A DNA stretch of 51,176 nt, from NCBI RefSeq assembly GCF_000967965.1, contig NZ_LACC01000034.1:422-51597 (forward strand), written 5' to 3'. The stretch comes from Pseudomonas fluorescens. GTDB taxonomy: Bacteria > Pseudomonadota > Gammaproteobacteria > Pseudomonadales > Pseudomonadaceae. Shown here in pieces: positions 1-10,014 of the stretch. The number at the start of each line of letters is the position of its first letter. The stretch's first letter is position 1. A program made the position numbers and the translations under genes. The notes under the pieces are model-generated. The model was not told the DNA's origin and made no database searches. It worked only from the letters and a program-made list of their open reading frames with translations.

Positions 1-3000
1 CCTCCGCTGGCCACGTCGTTGCCTGCCGTGCCGACCCATATGTCGCCACCGGTGGTACCGACAAACACTGCACCGACGGCTACCGGGGCCGTGGCGTCGG
101 ACGTAACGCTTTCGGCCACACCGAAGTCATCCACATAACCGACCACCACGCGCACCTGATCACCGACCTGAGCCTGGCCAAGCGCAAACGTGCTGGCAGT
201 GGCTCCGGCGATGTCGACAAAGGTGACCCCATTGGTCTCCTGCCACTGGAAGGTGAACTGCGGATTGCTGAGGCCATCGACATCGACGATGGTCGACAGG
301 TCGGCGGTCAGCACCTCGTTCAGAAACGCAAACCCGAGGATGGCCGGCCCTGCGGTCGGTGCGTTGTTCGCCGACGAGTCGACGAACTCCAGCGTACCGT
401 TGCCATCCTGATACACCGCCCGAACGCGGATGTTCAGACCGGCGACATCGTCCGCCACCAGGTAGGTGGCGCCGATCGCCCGCGATACTTCGCCGGCGGC
501 GACAAAGGAGATGTCTTCAAAGACGCCCGAACCAGGGATGTTTTCGACCTGCCAGTAGTAAGCCACCGGACCGGTAACCGCGCCGGTTAGATTGGTCGCA
601 CTCACACTGTCCGCATCGCGTATCGACCGATCGCTGACGCGCAGCAGCTGGCCGGCGACGGGTGTATCGGTACGCGCACCGGAGGTAGCATCGAGGATCG
701 CCAGACGCCCCACAGGACCGCTGTTCAAGGCGGTGCCAACGCCGGACGCCCGCGCCTGATCAGCGAACTGCAGACGCTCGATGCCCGTCAGGCGATCGAC
801 GCCATCACGCGCTGTCACCAGGTCGGTCACGATGACGGTGTTGCCATCGACAGCGACGCTGTACTCCGAAAAATTACCGGAGAACACCGCAGTGTCGAAG
901 CTGTCAGTGCCGGTCAGAATCTCCCGCACGATGACCAGCTGGCCAGGGTTGTAAGTGCCGTTCAACATCGCTTGGACCATCGGCGCCATGCTGTCGAACG
1001 TGGCGATTTCCGCGCCAGTGCCATCAGCGTTCGCCCGTACGCTGATGCGTACGTTCAGCCACTTGTCACCGTCGATGATGTCGTCACCACCTCGACCTTC
1101 GATGAGGTCGCTACCGCTGCCACCGAGGATGATGTTGCCGCCGTCGTAGAACGTCGCGCCGACTGGCAACAGACCCGCCAGACCGTTGATCAGGCTGATA
1201 TTGGTCAACACACTGCCGGTTGCACCCGCGGTGGGTAGCGATGTCGCATCTTCGTTATCACCGCGCAGGAAGTCACCGTGGGACGAGCCCGACAGACCTT
1301 CCATGATGTCGAAGCGCACCAGCGCCGAGGCACCCGAACCCGGCATCGGTGGAACATCGAAGAAGCGGTCGCTGTAATCGATGGTCACGCCCTGGGCGAG
1401 ATCCTTGAAGGTCGCCCAGTCATAGCCCGAGCCGCCGATATAGCGGTCACCGAAGCCGAGACTGCCGACCATGATGTCGTCGCCGCCTTCGCCGTTGAAC
1501 TTATCGTTCTCATTGCCACCGATAAATACATCGTGGCCAATGACCGGGTCGTTGCCCAGTGGATCGAAGTTGTCGCCAGGTGCACCGTCCGAGGTGCCCT
1601 TCTCGATCCAGTCGTCGCCTTCGTTACCCATGTCCTGTTCGTTGGCTTTGCTGCCCAGGATGAAGTCGTTGCCCTGACCACCAATGGCCTCGGAGGCGTC
1701 CTCACCGGTCACGATGAAGTCGCTGCCGAACCCGCCAATGATCAGATTGACGCCGTTGCCACCGTGCAACACGTCGTTGCCGTCGCCACCCTGGATGTTA
1801 TCGTCGCCGCCGGTGTCGGTGATGATGTCGTCACCGGCACCACCGCGCAGCTGGTCGTTGCCGTCACCGCCATCGATGCGATCGTTGCCGGCATCACCCC
1901 AGACCGTGTCATCGCCTTCACTGGAGATGAGAATGTCTGCGTTGTCTGTGCCCCCCAGCACGATGTGCTCGGCACCGTTGTAGCGGATGTAGTTGGTGTC
2001 CGCCCCCACGGTCAGCGGGTTGTCGCGGAACACCACCTGCTCGCCGTTCGGGCCGAGCGGATCGGCGGCGAGCAGGCCTTCGTTGAATTGCTTGCCCGGG
2101 TCTACTTCCAGATAGAACCCAGGGTCCGAGAACACCAGGCCTGGCAAGTGCGTGGCCGAGGTGTTGGCCATGATCAGCTTGGCGAACGAGTTGCTTTCAA
2201 GTTCGGCATTCATGGACAGGCCAGAGGTACGCTCCAGGTAGTAGAAGCGGTCGCCGTCCTGCAGTTTTTCCAGCTGGTTCTCGAACACGAAGTTGAAGGT
2301 CGTGCCGAGCATGCCGCCGAACGGGGTTTTCTGTTCGGCCAGGCCGCCGATCCAGAGATCGATGGCATCGACGCCCGTGGTCGTCACGTTCCTCAGGTCG
2401 TCGGTAGTACCCAGCACCCCATCGCTGCCGGGCAGCGTTACGTTGGCAAAGTCACCGGTGCTGTTGAGGAAGGCCAAACGCTCAGCGTCAGCCGGCGCAC
2501 CCACGCCACCGAAGACCAGCGCCAGGGCTGCAGCGCGTTTGCCTTCAAGCGTGGTCGCCGCCGTGATCGTGTCATGCGTGCCATAGGCCGCGATGAAGTT
2601 GATCAACGACTCCGGATGCTTGAGGTGCTGCAACAGGTCGATCCAGCTGGAGTACGGCTTGAGTTGGGTATCACCGGTTTGGCTGTAGATGTCGCGGCGG
2701 ATCGCATTGAGTGAGGGAATCCCCACGTCGCGGCCACGGGCGATGTTGAGCGCCGGCAGGTCGAGCGGCAAGCCAAGCAGGTTATTGCGCAGCGCCTCGG
2801 TGACGAACTCGTCGATTTCGTTACCGGCTTGCCGAGTCACCCCACGAATGATCGCACTGGTCGCATCCTCTGGCGACACGCCACTGGCGGCGTACGCCAA
2901 CGGGTTGAGGAACGCTGCGATCAAGCCCATTTGTTGATCGGGATTAGTAACGCTGGCCCCCACCACGTTGAAGTCGATATCGAAGCGATCGACGGTCTCG

Positions 3001-6000
3001 GTCAGCATCGAGTGGCCAAACCGGTACACGGTGTGGGCGAACTCGGCGACGATCGAGGCATCGAGGTCGACGTCATAGACCTGGGTCGGTGCAAAAAACA
3101 GGTCGACTCGGGGCTGGATGGTCCGCGCAAACTCCTCGAACACCAGGTGCTGATACTGCATTTCAGTACCGAACTTGGCAGCCTGGAACAAGCGCTCGCC
3201 ATTCCACTGCAGCGCATCGAACTCAGTCTGGTTGGTTGGCAATGCGGCCACCGGAGTGAGCAGCCACTCGTTGAGGAAGGCCACGTCACCCGAATCGAGC
3301 ACGGTATCCTTGGTTTGCTGGACCAGGCGGTTGTGCTCGGAGTGGAAGATCGCATGCACCGCGGTCAGGCCGATGTTCTCGTTGACCCGGCCGTCGCCAG
3401 CGATGTAGTGCGCATCCAGCAGCTCGTTGTCGTAGGAGCCCGGCGCAGGTGTACCACCCACGATATCGTCCGCATCGGGCGTGAGCGCTGCACCGGTCTG
3501 GCCGTCCACCGGCACTGCATTGTGGTTAACGTCGATGAGGAACTGGTGACCGGTGCGCACAGCATTGGTCAGGTCAATGGGAGCAGCCCGGTTGCCTTCG
3601 ACCAGTTGAGTGACGTCATCAGCTGTCCCGGCAATGCCATCAACACCGTTACCGATGCGGATCACCACCTGCGGCATGCCACTCGGCCCCTTGATGAAAT
3701 TGCCGTAGGCGTCGGTCGCCAGCAATGGCACGTTGTCGAAATCGGCATCCGTGAGATTGATGCCGAGCAGATCATGGGCTTGCGCCTTGACTACCTTCCA
3801 GGTGGCCATGCCGCCGATCTCGACATCGTCGATAGTGCCGAACTCGCCATCGGCGCCCAGATCACGATTGGTGATCAGCTTGCCGGTGGCCACCGGATCG
3901 CCAGCTGCGTTGAGCCCATAGGCACGCAGGAACACCTGGTGCGACGGGTGCGAGCTATAGGTCTGGTTCTGGTCCACGAATGGCGTGGTGGTGTTGGTTT
4001 GCTCATGGATGTCGTCACCAGTGCCGAGAACCCCATCCGCCCCTGGCAGGTTGGTCGCGCGGGTCAGCACCATGAAGTTGGCACTGCCGCCTGGCACAAA
4101 CAACGGATCATCCTCGTTCAGCGGGATGAAGACGGTGCCCGAACCGCCTTTGGTGACCAGGTCCAGGCCATGATCGAAGAACTGTCCGAAGAAGGTCATC
4201 CATGCGTTGAACGGCGCGGACAATCCCGCGTCCGCCGCGACGTTCTCGAAAAAGTACACATCGTGATCATCGGGGGTACCGAACTGACCATCCAGGCCGG
4301 GGCTGGCGACAATCCGTACGCCATCCTTGAGGACGTCGTCATTACCCACACCCACCACGCCGAAGTTGAGCACACCGTCCAGGCCCGGGTCGAAAGCCGT
4401 GGCATAGGCCGCCGGGTTGTTCGACGTCTGATCGACGATCAGGTTACTGATGGTGCGTGGTTGCGAGTCAAACACATTGCCGCTGTTCTGCGCATACGAC
4501 GATCCAGCGATAGCCGGCGAGCCGGGGCCGAAGAAGCCGGCAGCAACACCTTCCGCCGGATTGAAGACCGGATCGGTCAATCGCGGAAAGACGTTATCGG
4601 CGGCACCAAACTCGGTGTGGTTGTTGCCGTTGAGGTTCATCAGGTTGTTGTTCGACCCGTCGACCGCACGCAGGCCCAACGGCGCGCGGATGTTCGGGAT
4701 CAGCGAGAGGATGTCCTGACCGCCCGCCTCAGCCTCGGCAATCTTGATCTGGTCAAGAATGAAGTTGAGGTCGGAGCGGACCATGTGCAGGCCCGCGCCA
4801 CCTGCGGTGGCATCGACTACAGGTACCTGCGCCGTTGGTATAACCGGTGCACCGGCGGCGATGGTAGCCGTCGGCGTGGAGAAAAGGATCTCCGTGGTAC
4901 CGTGACCGTCCTGATAGATCGCCTTGACCCGCAACGACAACCCGGCGAGGTCAGGAGAGACCTTGAACGCGGTGCCGTCGGCGCTTTGGAACGCCAGGTC
5001 GCCAGCTGGCAACAGGATAATGTCCTCGAATACGCCGCTGCCTGGCGTTGCCTCGAACTGCCAGATGTAGGACACAGAGGAGTTGGTAATCAAGCCCAGC
5101 GGATTACCCGCCGCGATATTGTTGCCATCGCGCACCCCGGCCACGCTGACCGTCAGTGTGTCGCCCACCGTGATCGCGCCGCCGTTGCCATCCGTGACGG
5201 TCGGGCTGCCAGTTGGTTGGGCATTGAGTCCGTCCACCAGCACTATCTGGTTATCGGCGAACTGCAGGCGTTCGATATGCAGCAGGGTATCGGTGCCGTC
5301 GCGGCCCGCTACGCTATCTATCACTGTATAGACATCGTCCGCCAAATCGTCCGCCGTGCCGCGGTCGTCAACAATAACCGTATACTCGCCCAGAAGCCCG
5401 GAGTAGATGGCGGTGTCGAAGGCCGCCCCGCCCGTCGAGGTGCCGGGCATGATTTCCCGCACGGCCTTGAGCTGACCCGGGTTATAGGTGCGATCCAGCA
5501 TGAACGGGATCATATCGACCATGCTGTCGAAGGAGGCGATTTCGGGGCCGGTATGGTTGACATCACCAGGGGCGTAAACCGCAATCCTGACGTTGATCCA
5601 TTTGTCGCCATCGATCAGATCATCGCCGCCGCGGCCCTCTATCAGGTCACTGCCATTGCCGCCGAGAATGATGTTGCCAGTGGCAAAGCCGGTGACCGGT
5701 AATCCGGCATCGGCCAGGAACTGGTCCAGACCGCGGATCAACGCGACATTGGTCAGTGCACTGCCCGTGGCACCACCGTGGTTGACAATAGTGACCGCAT
5801 CGACATCATCGCCTTTGAGCACATCACCGAAACTCGAACCGGACAAGCCTTCGACTTCGGCAAAACGGTCAAGGATCGAGGCAGGCGAGGCACCGACCGG
5901 ATTGAACACCCCGGCATTCTGGTTTGGCGCATTGCCATGTGGCTGCGCCAGCGCGGCCAGGGTCAGGTCAACGGTCACGCCGACCTTGTCATTCTTGTAG

Positions 6001-9000
6001 GTCACCCAGTCGAAACCGGACATGCCGTCCATCTTGTCCTGGGCATCGCTGCCGACGAAGATGTCGTCGCCACCCTCGCCGATCATTTCGTCGAAGCCGC
6101 CACCACCGGTAAAGATGTCGTTGCCGATCACATCGTCATTGAGCAACGGCGAGAAGTTATCGCCAGGCGCACCGTCCTGGGCGCCCTTCTCGATCCAGTC
6201 ATCACCTTCGTTGCCGGTAGGTGGCAGGTTGGTCTTGGCGCCGAGGATGAAGTCGTCACCCTGACCGCCGAAGGTGGTGGTGATGTCTTCCGTGGTGATA
6301 ATGAAGTCCTGGCCATCGCCGCCAAGGATCAGGTTGCCTGCAACAAGCATGCTGCCGGCCACGATCACATCGTTACCGGCATTACCCTCCAGGCGGTTAT
6401 CGCCGAACGAGTCGCTGATGATGTCATCACCCGCGCCGCCCAGTACCGCATCGTTCCCGGCACCGCCTTCGAGGCGGTCGTTGCCGGCATCGCCGTAGAT
6501 GGTGTCATCGCCGTCACCGGAGATGATGATGTCATTGCCGGCAGTGCCGCCCATGACGATATGGTCTTCACCGGTGTACTGCAGATAGTTGGTGTCCACA
6601 CCGGGGGTGTCGGGGTTGTCACGGATCACCAGCGGCACGACTTCCACGCCGTTGATCATGATGCCGCCCGTCGGATCGGCACGGCTATCCAGGCCCAGGC
6701 CAGTGAACTGAGTGGCCTGATTCACTTCGAGGGTGAACGTCGGCGTCAGGAACACGGTGTTTGCCAGGTGGGTGACATCGGTGTTGAGCATGATCAGCTT
6801 GGCAAAGGAGTTGTTCTCAAGCTCAGTGCCGAAGTTCAGGCCCGCAGTACGCGACAGGTAGTAGAAGCGGTCGCCGTTCTGCAACGCCTCCATCTGGGTT
6901 TCAAACACGAAGTTGAACGTCGAGCCGAGCATGCCGCCGAACGGCATCTTCTGTTCGGCGAGGCCACCGACCCAGAAGTCGATGTCGTCCACACCGGTAG
7001 TGGTGACGCCATTGACCATGGCGTAGATGCCCGAACTGTTAAGGAATGCCAAGCGATCCGCTAAATCAGCGGTAAAGGTACGCTCGTTGACAGTGCCGGC
7101 ATTGATCAACGCGCTGCCGCCAAATACCAGGGCAGCAGCGACCGCACGCATCTCGACCATCGTATCCACATCGGCTGCCGTCAATGCCCCGTGGGTACCG
7201 AAGGCCGCGATGAAGTTGACCAACGACTCGGGGTGCTTGAGGCTGTCTGCCAGGTCAGCCCAACTGATGTACGGCTTGAGTTGGCTGTCGCCGGTTGAGG
7301 CGTAGAACTCTCGCCGCGCCTCATTCAAGGTGGGGATGCCCGTGTCGCGACCACGCGCCAGGTTCAGGCTCGGCAAATCGAGCGGTAGACCGAGCAGGTT
7401 GTTGCGCAACGCTTCGGTGACGAACTCGTCGATCTCGTTGCCGACCTGGCGGGTCACACCGCGAATGATCGCTCCTGCCGCTTCATCCGCAGTCGTCCCG
7501 CTGCCGGCAAACGCCAGCGGATTGAGGAAGGCCGCAATCAGACCCAGTTGCGAGTCCGGGTTGGCCGGGTTAGTGAGGAGCGGATTGAACGCGGGGTCGA
7601 AGCGATCGACGGTCTCGGTCAACATCGAGTGACCGAAGCGGTACACCACGTGGGCGAACTCGGCGAGGATTGCCGGGTTGATCGAGGTGTCATAGCCACT
7701 GGGCGCAAGGAATCCGTCGACCTGCGGCTGAATGGTCCGCGCGAATTCCTCGAACACCAGGTGCTGGTACTGCATTTCGGTGCCGAACTTGGCGGCCTGG
7801 AACAGGCGTTCACCGTCCCACACCAACGCTGCGATCCCGGCGGGTGTAGTCGGTATCGCGGTCACATCGTCCACCAGCCACTGATTGAGGAAGGCCAGGT
7901 CGCCGGAAGCAAGGATGGTGTCCTTGGATTGCTGGACCAGGCGGTTGTGCTCGGAGTGGAACACATGGTGCACGGTGGTCAGGCCAATGTTCTCGTTCAC
8001 CCGGCCGTCGCCGGCGATGTAGTGGGCGTCGAGCAGTTCGTTGTCATAGGTCGTGTTGTTGCCGGCTCCGTCAGTTGGCTGCGCATTGCCGATAGCGTCA
8101 TCAACATCCGCCTGCAGAAGCCCATTGACGACGACTGGCGCGGCATTGTGGGCGATGTCGTCGAGGAAGCCATGCCCGGTGCTCACGGCGTTGGCCAGAC
8201 TGATCGGAGCAGCCCGGTTGCCTTCGACCAGTTGAGTGACGTCATCAGCTGTCCCGGCAATGCCGTCAGCACCGTTACTGATGCGAATCACCACCTGCGG
8301 CATGCCGTTCGGCCCGCGGATGAAGTTGCCGTACGCATCGGTTGCCAGCAACGGCACGTTGTGTACATCGGCGTCAGTCAGGTCAATGCCGAGAATGTCA
8401 TGAGCCTGGGCCTTGACCACCTTCCAGGTCGCCATGCCGCCATTTTCGCCGCTGCCATCATCGGCAGTGCCGAACCTGCCATCGACGCCGAGATCGCGAT
8501 TGGTAACCAAACGTCCCGTTGCAACAGGATCGCCTGCTGCGTTGATCACGTACTCGCGCAGGAACACCTGATGCGACGGGTGCGAGCTGTAGGTCTGGCT
8601 CTGGTCAACAAACGGCGAGGTGGTGTTGGGCTGGCCATCATCGGCAGTGCCAAGTACTCCGTCCGCGCCAGCGGTATGCACCGCACGTGGCAGCACCATG
8701 AAGTTGGTCGGGCTGTTCAGTACGAACAACGGATCGTCCGGCTGCAGCGGAATAAATACGAAGTCGGTAGCGCTCTTGGTGACCAGGTCTAGACCGTGGT
8801 CGAAGAACTGGCCGAAGAAGGTCATCCACGAGTTGAAGCTGGCGGTCAGGCCGACGTCCGGCGACACGTTGGGCATGAAGAACACAGGCTTGTCATCGGT
8901 CGTGCCGAACACGCCATCCAGCCCGGGGCTGGTGACTACCTGTACGCCAGCCTTGAGTACATCGTCATTACCCGGCAAGCCGAAGTTGAGTACACCGTCC

Positions 9001-9341
9001 AGGCCCGGGTCGAACGCTGAGGCATAGGCCGCCGGGTTGTTGGCAGTCTGGTCGACGATCAGGTTACTGATAATCCGTGGTTGCGGATCGGTCACATCCC
9101 CTGGCACGGCGTATGCCGCCAGAAACGAGGGGTCAAGCAGGCGCGGGAAGGTATTGTCCGCGGCGCCAAACTCGCTCTGGCCGGTGACCAGGTTGTTGAA
9201 GCTGCCATCGACGGTACGCAGGCCGAATGGCACCTGAGAGTTGGGAAGCAAATCAATGAGGCTGGCGCCGTCGGCATTCGCTTCTGCGATGAAGATTTGC
9301 TTAAGGATGAACTCCAGGTCCGACTTGTTGAAATTGGCCAT
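1..9341 (-). CDS. Giant secreted tandem heme peroxidase with RTX repeats (PepA-like), C-terminus off the left edge
   Basis: The reading frame is open from an ATG at 9341 (GAGGG about 10 nt upstream) to the left edge: 3,113 codons with no stop. It holds two copies of an animal-type heme peroxidase domain, roughly residues 1-850 and 1520-2380. Each copy starts with a similar helix (residues 6-18 and about 1523-1536). Each keeps the distal-His segment FGQFFDHGLD, the catalytic-Arg segment GRVNEN, a FHSEHNRL segment and the proximal-His segment YRFGHSM. After each domain come RTX nonapeptides of the GGxGxD type, and another begins at the window edge. Loops fitting GxDGxxGTxDD, the PERCAL calcium motif, occur four times in domain 1 and five in domain 2. 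The layout matches PP_2561 (PepA) of P. putida KT2440; the name pepA is not used here because it clashes with aminopeptidase A. Such proteins are exported by type I secretion, and the exporter operon lies divergent at 10015. Peroxidase activity outside the cell is inferred from the family. Confidence 0.93.
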   Translation of the reverse strand, partial: MANFNKSDLEFILKQIFIAEANADGASLIDLLPNSQVPFGLRTVDGSFNNLVTGQSEFGAADNTFPRLLDPSFLAAYAVPGDVTDPQPRIISNLIVDQTANNPAAYASAFDPGLDGVLNFGLPGNDDVLKAGVQVVTSPGLDGVFGTTDDKPVFFMPNVSPDVGLTASFNSWMTFFGQFFDHGLDLVTKSATDFVFIPLQPDDPLFVLNSPTNFMVLPRAVHTAGADGVLGTADDGQPNTTSPFVDQSQTYSSHPSHQVFLREYVINAAGDPVATGRLVTNRDLGVDGRFGTADDGSGENGGMATWKVVKAQAHDILGIDLTDADVHNVPLLATDAYGNFIRGPNGMPQVVIRISNGADGIAGTADDVTQLVEGNRAAPISLANAVSTGHGFLDDIAHNAAPVVVNGLLQADVDDAIGNAQPTDGAGNNTTYDNELLDAHYIAGDGRVNENIGLTTVHHVFHSEHNRLVQQSKDTILASGDLAFLNQWLVDDVTAIPTTPAGIAALVWDGERLFQAAKFGTEMQYQHLVFEEFARTIQPQVDGFLAPSGYDTSINPAILAEFAHVVYRFGHSMLTETVDRFDPAFNPLLTNPANPDSQLGLIAAFLNPLAFAGSGTTADEAAGAIIRGVTRQVGNEIDEFVTEALRNNLLGLPLDLPSLNLARGRDTGIPTLNEARREFYASTGDSQLKPYISWADLADSLKHPESLVNFIAAFGTHGALTAADVDTMVEMRAVAAALVFGGSALINAGTVNERTFTADLADRLAFLNSSGIYAMVNGVTTTGVDDIDFWVGGLAEQKMPFGGMLGSTFNFVFETQMEALQNGDRFYYLSRTAGLNFGTELENNSFAKLIMLNTDVTHLANTVFLTPTFTLEVNQATQFTGLGLDSRADPTGGIMINGVEVVPLVIRDNPDTPGVDTNYLQYTGEDHIVMGGTAGNDIIISGDGDDTIYGDAGNDRLEGGAGNDAVLGGAGDDIISDSFGDNRLEGNAGNDVIVAGSMLVAGNLILGGDGQDFIITTEDITTTFGGQGDDFILGAKTNLPPTGNEGDDWIEKGAQDGAPGDNFSPLLNDDVIGNDIFTGGGGFDEMIGEGGDDIFVGSDAQDKMDGMSGFDWVTYKNDKVGVTVDLTLAALAQPHGNAPNQNAGVFNPVGASPASILDRFAEVEGLSGSSFGDVLKGDDVDAVTIVNHGGATGSALTNVALIRGLDQFLADAGLPVTGFATGNIILGGNGSDLIEGRGGDDLIDGDKWINVRIAVYAPGDVNHTGPEIASFDSMVDMIPFMLDRTYNPGQLKAVREIMPGTSTGGAAFDTAIYSGLLGEYTVIVDDRGTADDLADDVYTVIDSVAGRDGTDTLLHIERLQFADNQIVLVDGLNAQPTGSPTVTDGNGGAITVGDTLTVSVAGVRDGNNIAAGNPLGLITNSSVSYIWQFEATPGSGVFEDIILLPAGDLAFQSADGTAFKVSPDLAGLSLRVKAIYQDGHGTTEILFSTPTATIAAGAPVIPTAQVPVVDATAGGAGLHMVRSDLNFILDQIKIAEAEAGGQDILSLIPNIRAPLGLRAVDGSNNNLMNLNGNNHTEFGAADNVFPRLTDPVFNPAEGVAAGFFGPGSPAIAGSSYAQNSGNVFDSQPRTISNLIVDQTSNNPAAYATAFDPGLDGVLNFGVVGVGNDDVLKDGVRIVASPGLDGQFGTPDDHDVYFFENVAADAGLSAPFNAWMTFFGQFFDHGLDLVTKGGSGTVFIPLNEDDPLFVPGGSANFMVLTRATNLPGADGVLGTGDDIHEQTNTTTPFVDQNQTYSSHPSHQVFLRAYGLNAAGDPVATGKLITNRDLGADGEFGTIDDVEIGGMATWKVVKAQAHDLLGINLTDADFDNVPLLATDAYGNFIKGPSGMPQVVIRIGNGVDGIAGTADDVTQLVEGNRAAPIDLTNAVRTGHQFLIDVNHNAVPVDGQTGAALTPDADDIVGGTPAPGSYDNELLDAHYIAGDGRVNENIGLTAVHAIFHSEHNRLVQQTKDTVLDSGDVAFLNEWLLTPVAALPTNQTEFDALQWNGERLFQAAKFGTEMQYQHLVFEEFARTIQPRVDLFFAPTQVYDVDLDASIVAEFAHTVYRFGHSMLTETVDRFDIDFNVVGASVTNPDQQMGLIAAFLNPLAYAASGVSPEDATSAIIRGVTRQAGNEIDEFVTEALRNNLLGLPLDLPALNIARGRDVGIPSLNAIRRDIYSQTGDTQLKPYSSWIDLLQHLKHPESLINFIAAYGTHDTITAATTLEGKRAAALALVFGGVGAPADAERLAFLNSTGDFANVTLPGSDGVLGTTDDLRNVTTTGVDAIDLWIGGLAEQKTPFGGMLGTTFNFVFENQLEKLQDGDRFYYLERTSGLSMNAELESNSFAKLIMANTSATHLPGLVFSDPGFYLEVDPGKQFNEGLLAADPLGPNGEQVVFRDNPLTVGADTNYIRYNGAEHIVLGGTDNADILISSEGDDTVWGDAGNDRIDGGDGNDQLRGGAGDDIITDTGGDDNIQGGDGNDVLHGGNGVNLIIGGFGSDFIVTGEDASEAIGGQGNDFILGSKANEQDMGNEGDDWIEKGTSDGAPGDNFDPLGNDPVIGHDVFIGGNENDKFNGEGGDDIMVGSLGFGDRYIGGSGYDWATFKDLAQGVTIDYSDRFFDVPPMPGSGASALVRFDIMEGLSGSSHGDFLRGDNEDATSLPTAGATGSVLTNISLINGLAGLLPVGATFYDGGNIILGGSGSDLIEGRGGDDIIDGDKWLNVRISVRANADGTGAEIATFDSMAPMVQAMLNGTYNPGQLVIVREILTGTDSFDTAVFSGNFSEYSVAVDGNTVIVTDLVTARDGVDRLTGIERLQFADQARASGVGTALNSGPVGRLAILDATSGARTDTPVAGQLLRVSDRSIRDADSVSATNLTGAVTGPVAYYWQVENIPGSGVFEDISFVAAGEVSRAIGATYLVADDVAGLNIRVRAVYQDGNGTLEFVDSSANNAPTAGPAILGFAFLNEVLTADLSTIVDVDGLSNPQFTFQWQETNGVTFVDIAGATASTFALGQAQVGDQVRVVVGYVDDFGVAESVTSDATAPVAVGAVFVGTTGGDIWVGTAGNDVASG
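1745..1950 (-). repeat. RTX calcium-binding nonapeptide block 2 (coding)
   Basis: After the second peroxidase domain a matching array appears (for example GGDGNDQLRGGAGDD), about residues 2465-2533. Degenerate units follow near 1440-1700 and a pair lies near 1080-1150. Block 2 mirrors block 1, so peroxidase plus beta-roll was duplicated as one unit of about 1,500 codons. Another RTX-like unit starts at the left edge (GTAGNDVASGG). Confidence 0.9.
6350..6555 (-). repeat. RTX calcium-binding nonapeptide block 1 (coding)
   Basis: Directly after the first peroxidase domain the protein reads as successive GGxGxDxxx units (for example GGAGNDAVLGGAGDD), about residues 930-998. Further degenerate units lie near 6020-6290, and an isolated pair (GGNGSDLIEGRGGDD) lies near 5610-5670. 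These form calcium-loaded parallel beta-rolls in exported RTX proteins. Confidence 0.9.
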
Positions 9342-10014
9342 TTTGGATTGCCCTCGATCTATTTGGGTAAAGGCACGGGACGAGAAAACCCTCCCGCGCC
9401 AAGTCAAGTGCTGGCTTGCGCAGTTTGTTGATTAGGTTTTTTAGCGAGAGCTCTGGCGTTACCCGAGACCCGGGATACGCGCCTGGAATTCGCGAAATGA
9501 ATTGCTCGCCGGGCGATCAGGCAGAGCGGATTCGAGCCCTGGGCGGGCCATGGAATCTGGAAGTGAAGGCAAACGTCCTGGAAAGCCCCTTCCCTCTGCA
9601 AAAGAACGAAATGATCGACATGATTCTGCTCCTCTCAGGAGAATCACCGCGCCTTGCACTGCCAAAGCGCTGGCAGGCTTCAGGCGGGCGGGCCCCCCGA
9701 TAACTAAGACTAAAGTTCCATAGCAAATCTTTGTCAATATTACGTCGCTAAAACAGACGACTGGTGGTAGGCATCACAACTATCTGTTTTTAAAAGATAT
9801 ATAGAAAGTTGTGTGCTGGTATAGAGCAAAATGTTATTTCGAACTGTTTCGCCGCCACCTACGCTGCTGCATAAGGGAGCAACGCAGCTATTTCGGAAGA
9901 CTCGCCATCCATAGAGCGACCAGCCTGCGTCTCCATAAGCTGTTTACAGGACTACATTTACTGTTAGCTGTTGCGCCCCAAGGGCAATCAGCTTTTCGCA
10001 GTGGGAGGACCAAC
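9342..10014. promoter_or_regulatory. Divergent intergenic region between the peroxidase and its exporter operon
   Basis: These 673 bases separate two divergent transcription units. The left part is GC-rich with no convincing gene. The stretch 9700-9850 is much richer in A and T than the surroundings and is the likely promoter or silencing region for both directions. Exact -35/-10 boxes could not be assigned with confidence. Confidence 0.5.

Noticed and set aside
2829..5702. 957-codon plus-strand open frame, and others of 414-478 codons, opposite the giant peroxidase gene
   Set aside because: They are mirror frames of a GC-rich, codon-biased gene with repeated motifs. Products are low-complexity (Val/Gly/Arg-rich), without domains or ribosome sites, while the minus strand codes for clear peroxidase and RTX motifs.
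1745..6555. Repeated short motifs as a possible CRISPR or DNA repeat array
   Set aside because: Repeats are in-frame coding units for GGxGxD nonapeptides with variable codons, not constant repeats with unique spacers.
9811..10014. 68-codon N-terminal extension of the ABC exporter
   Set aside because: No ribosome site at the upstream ATG, basic and Cys-rich sequence unlike PrtD-type proteins, and a good Shine-Dalgarno before 10015.
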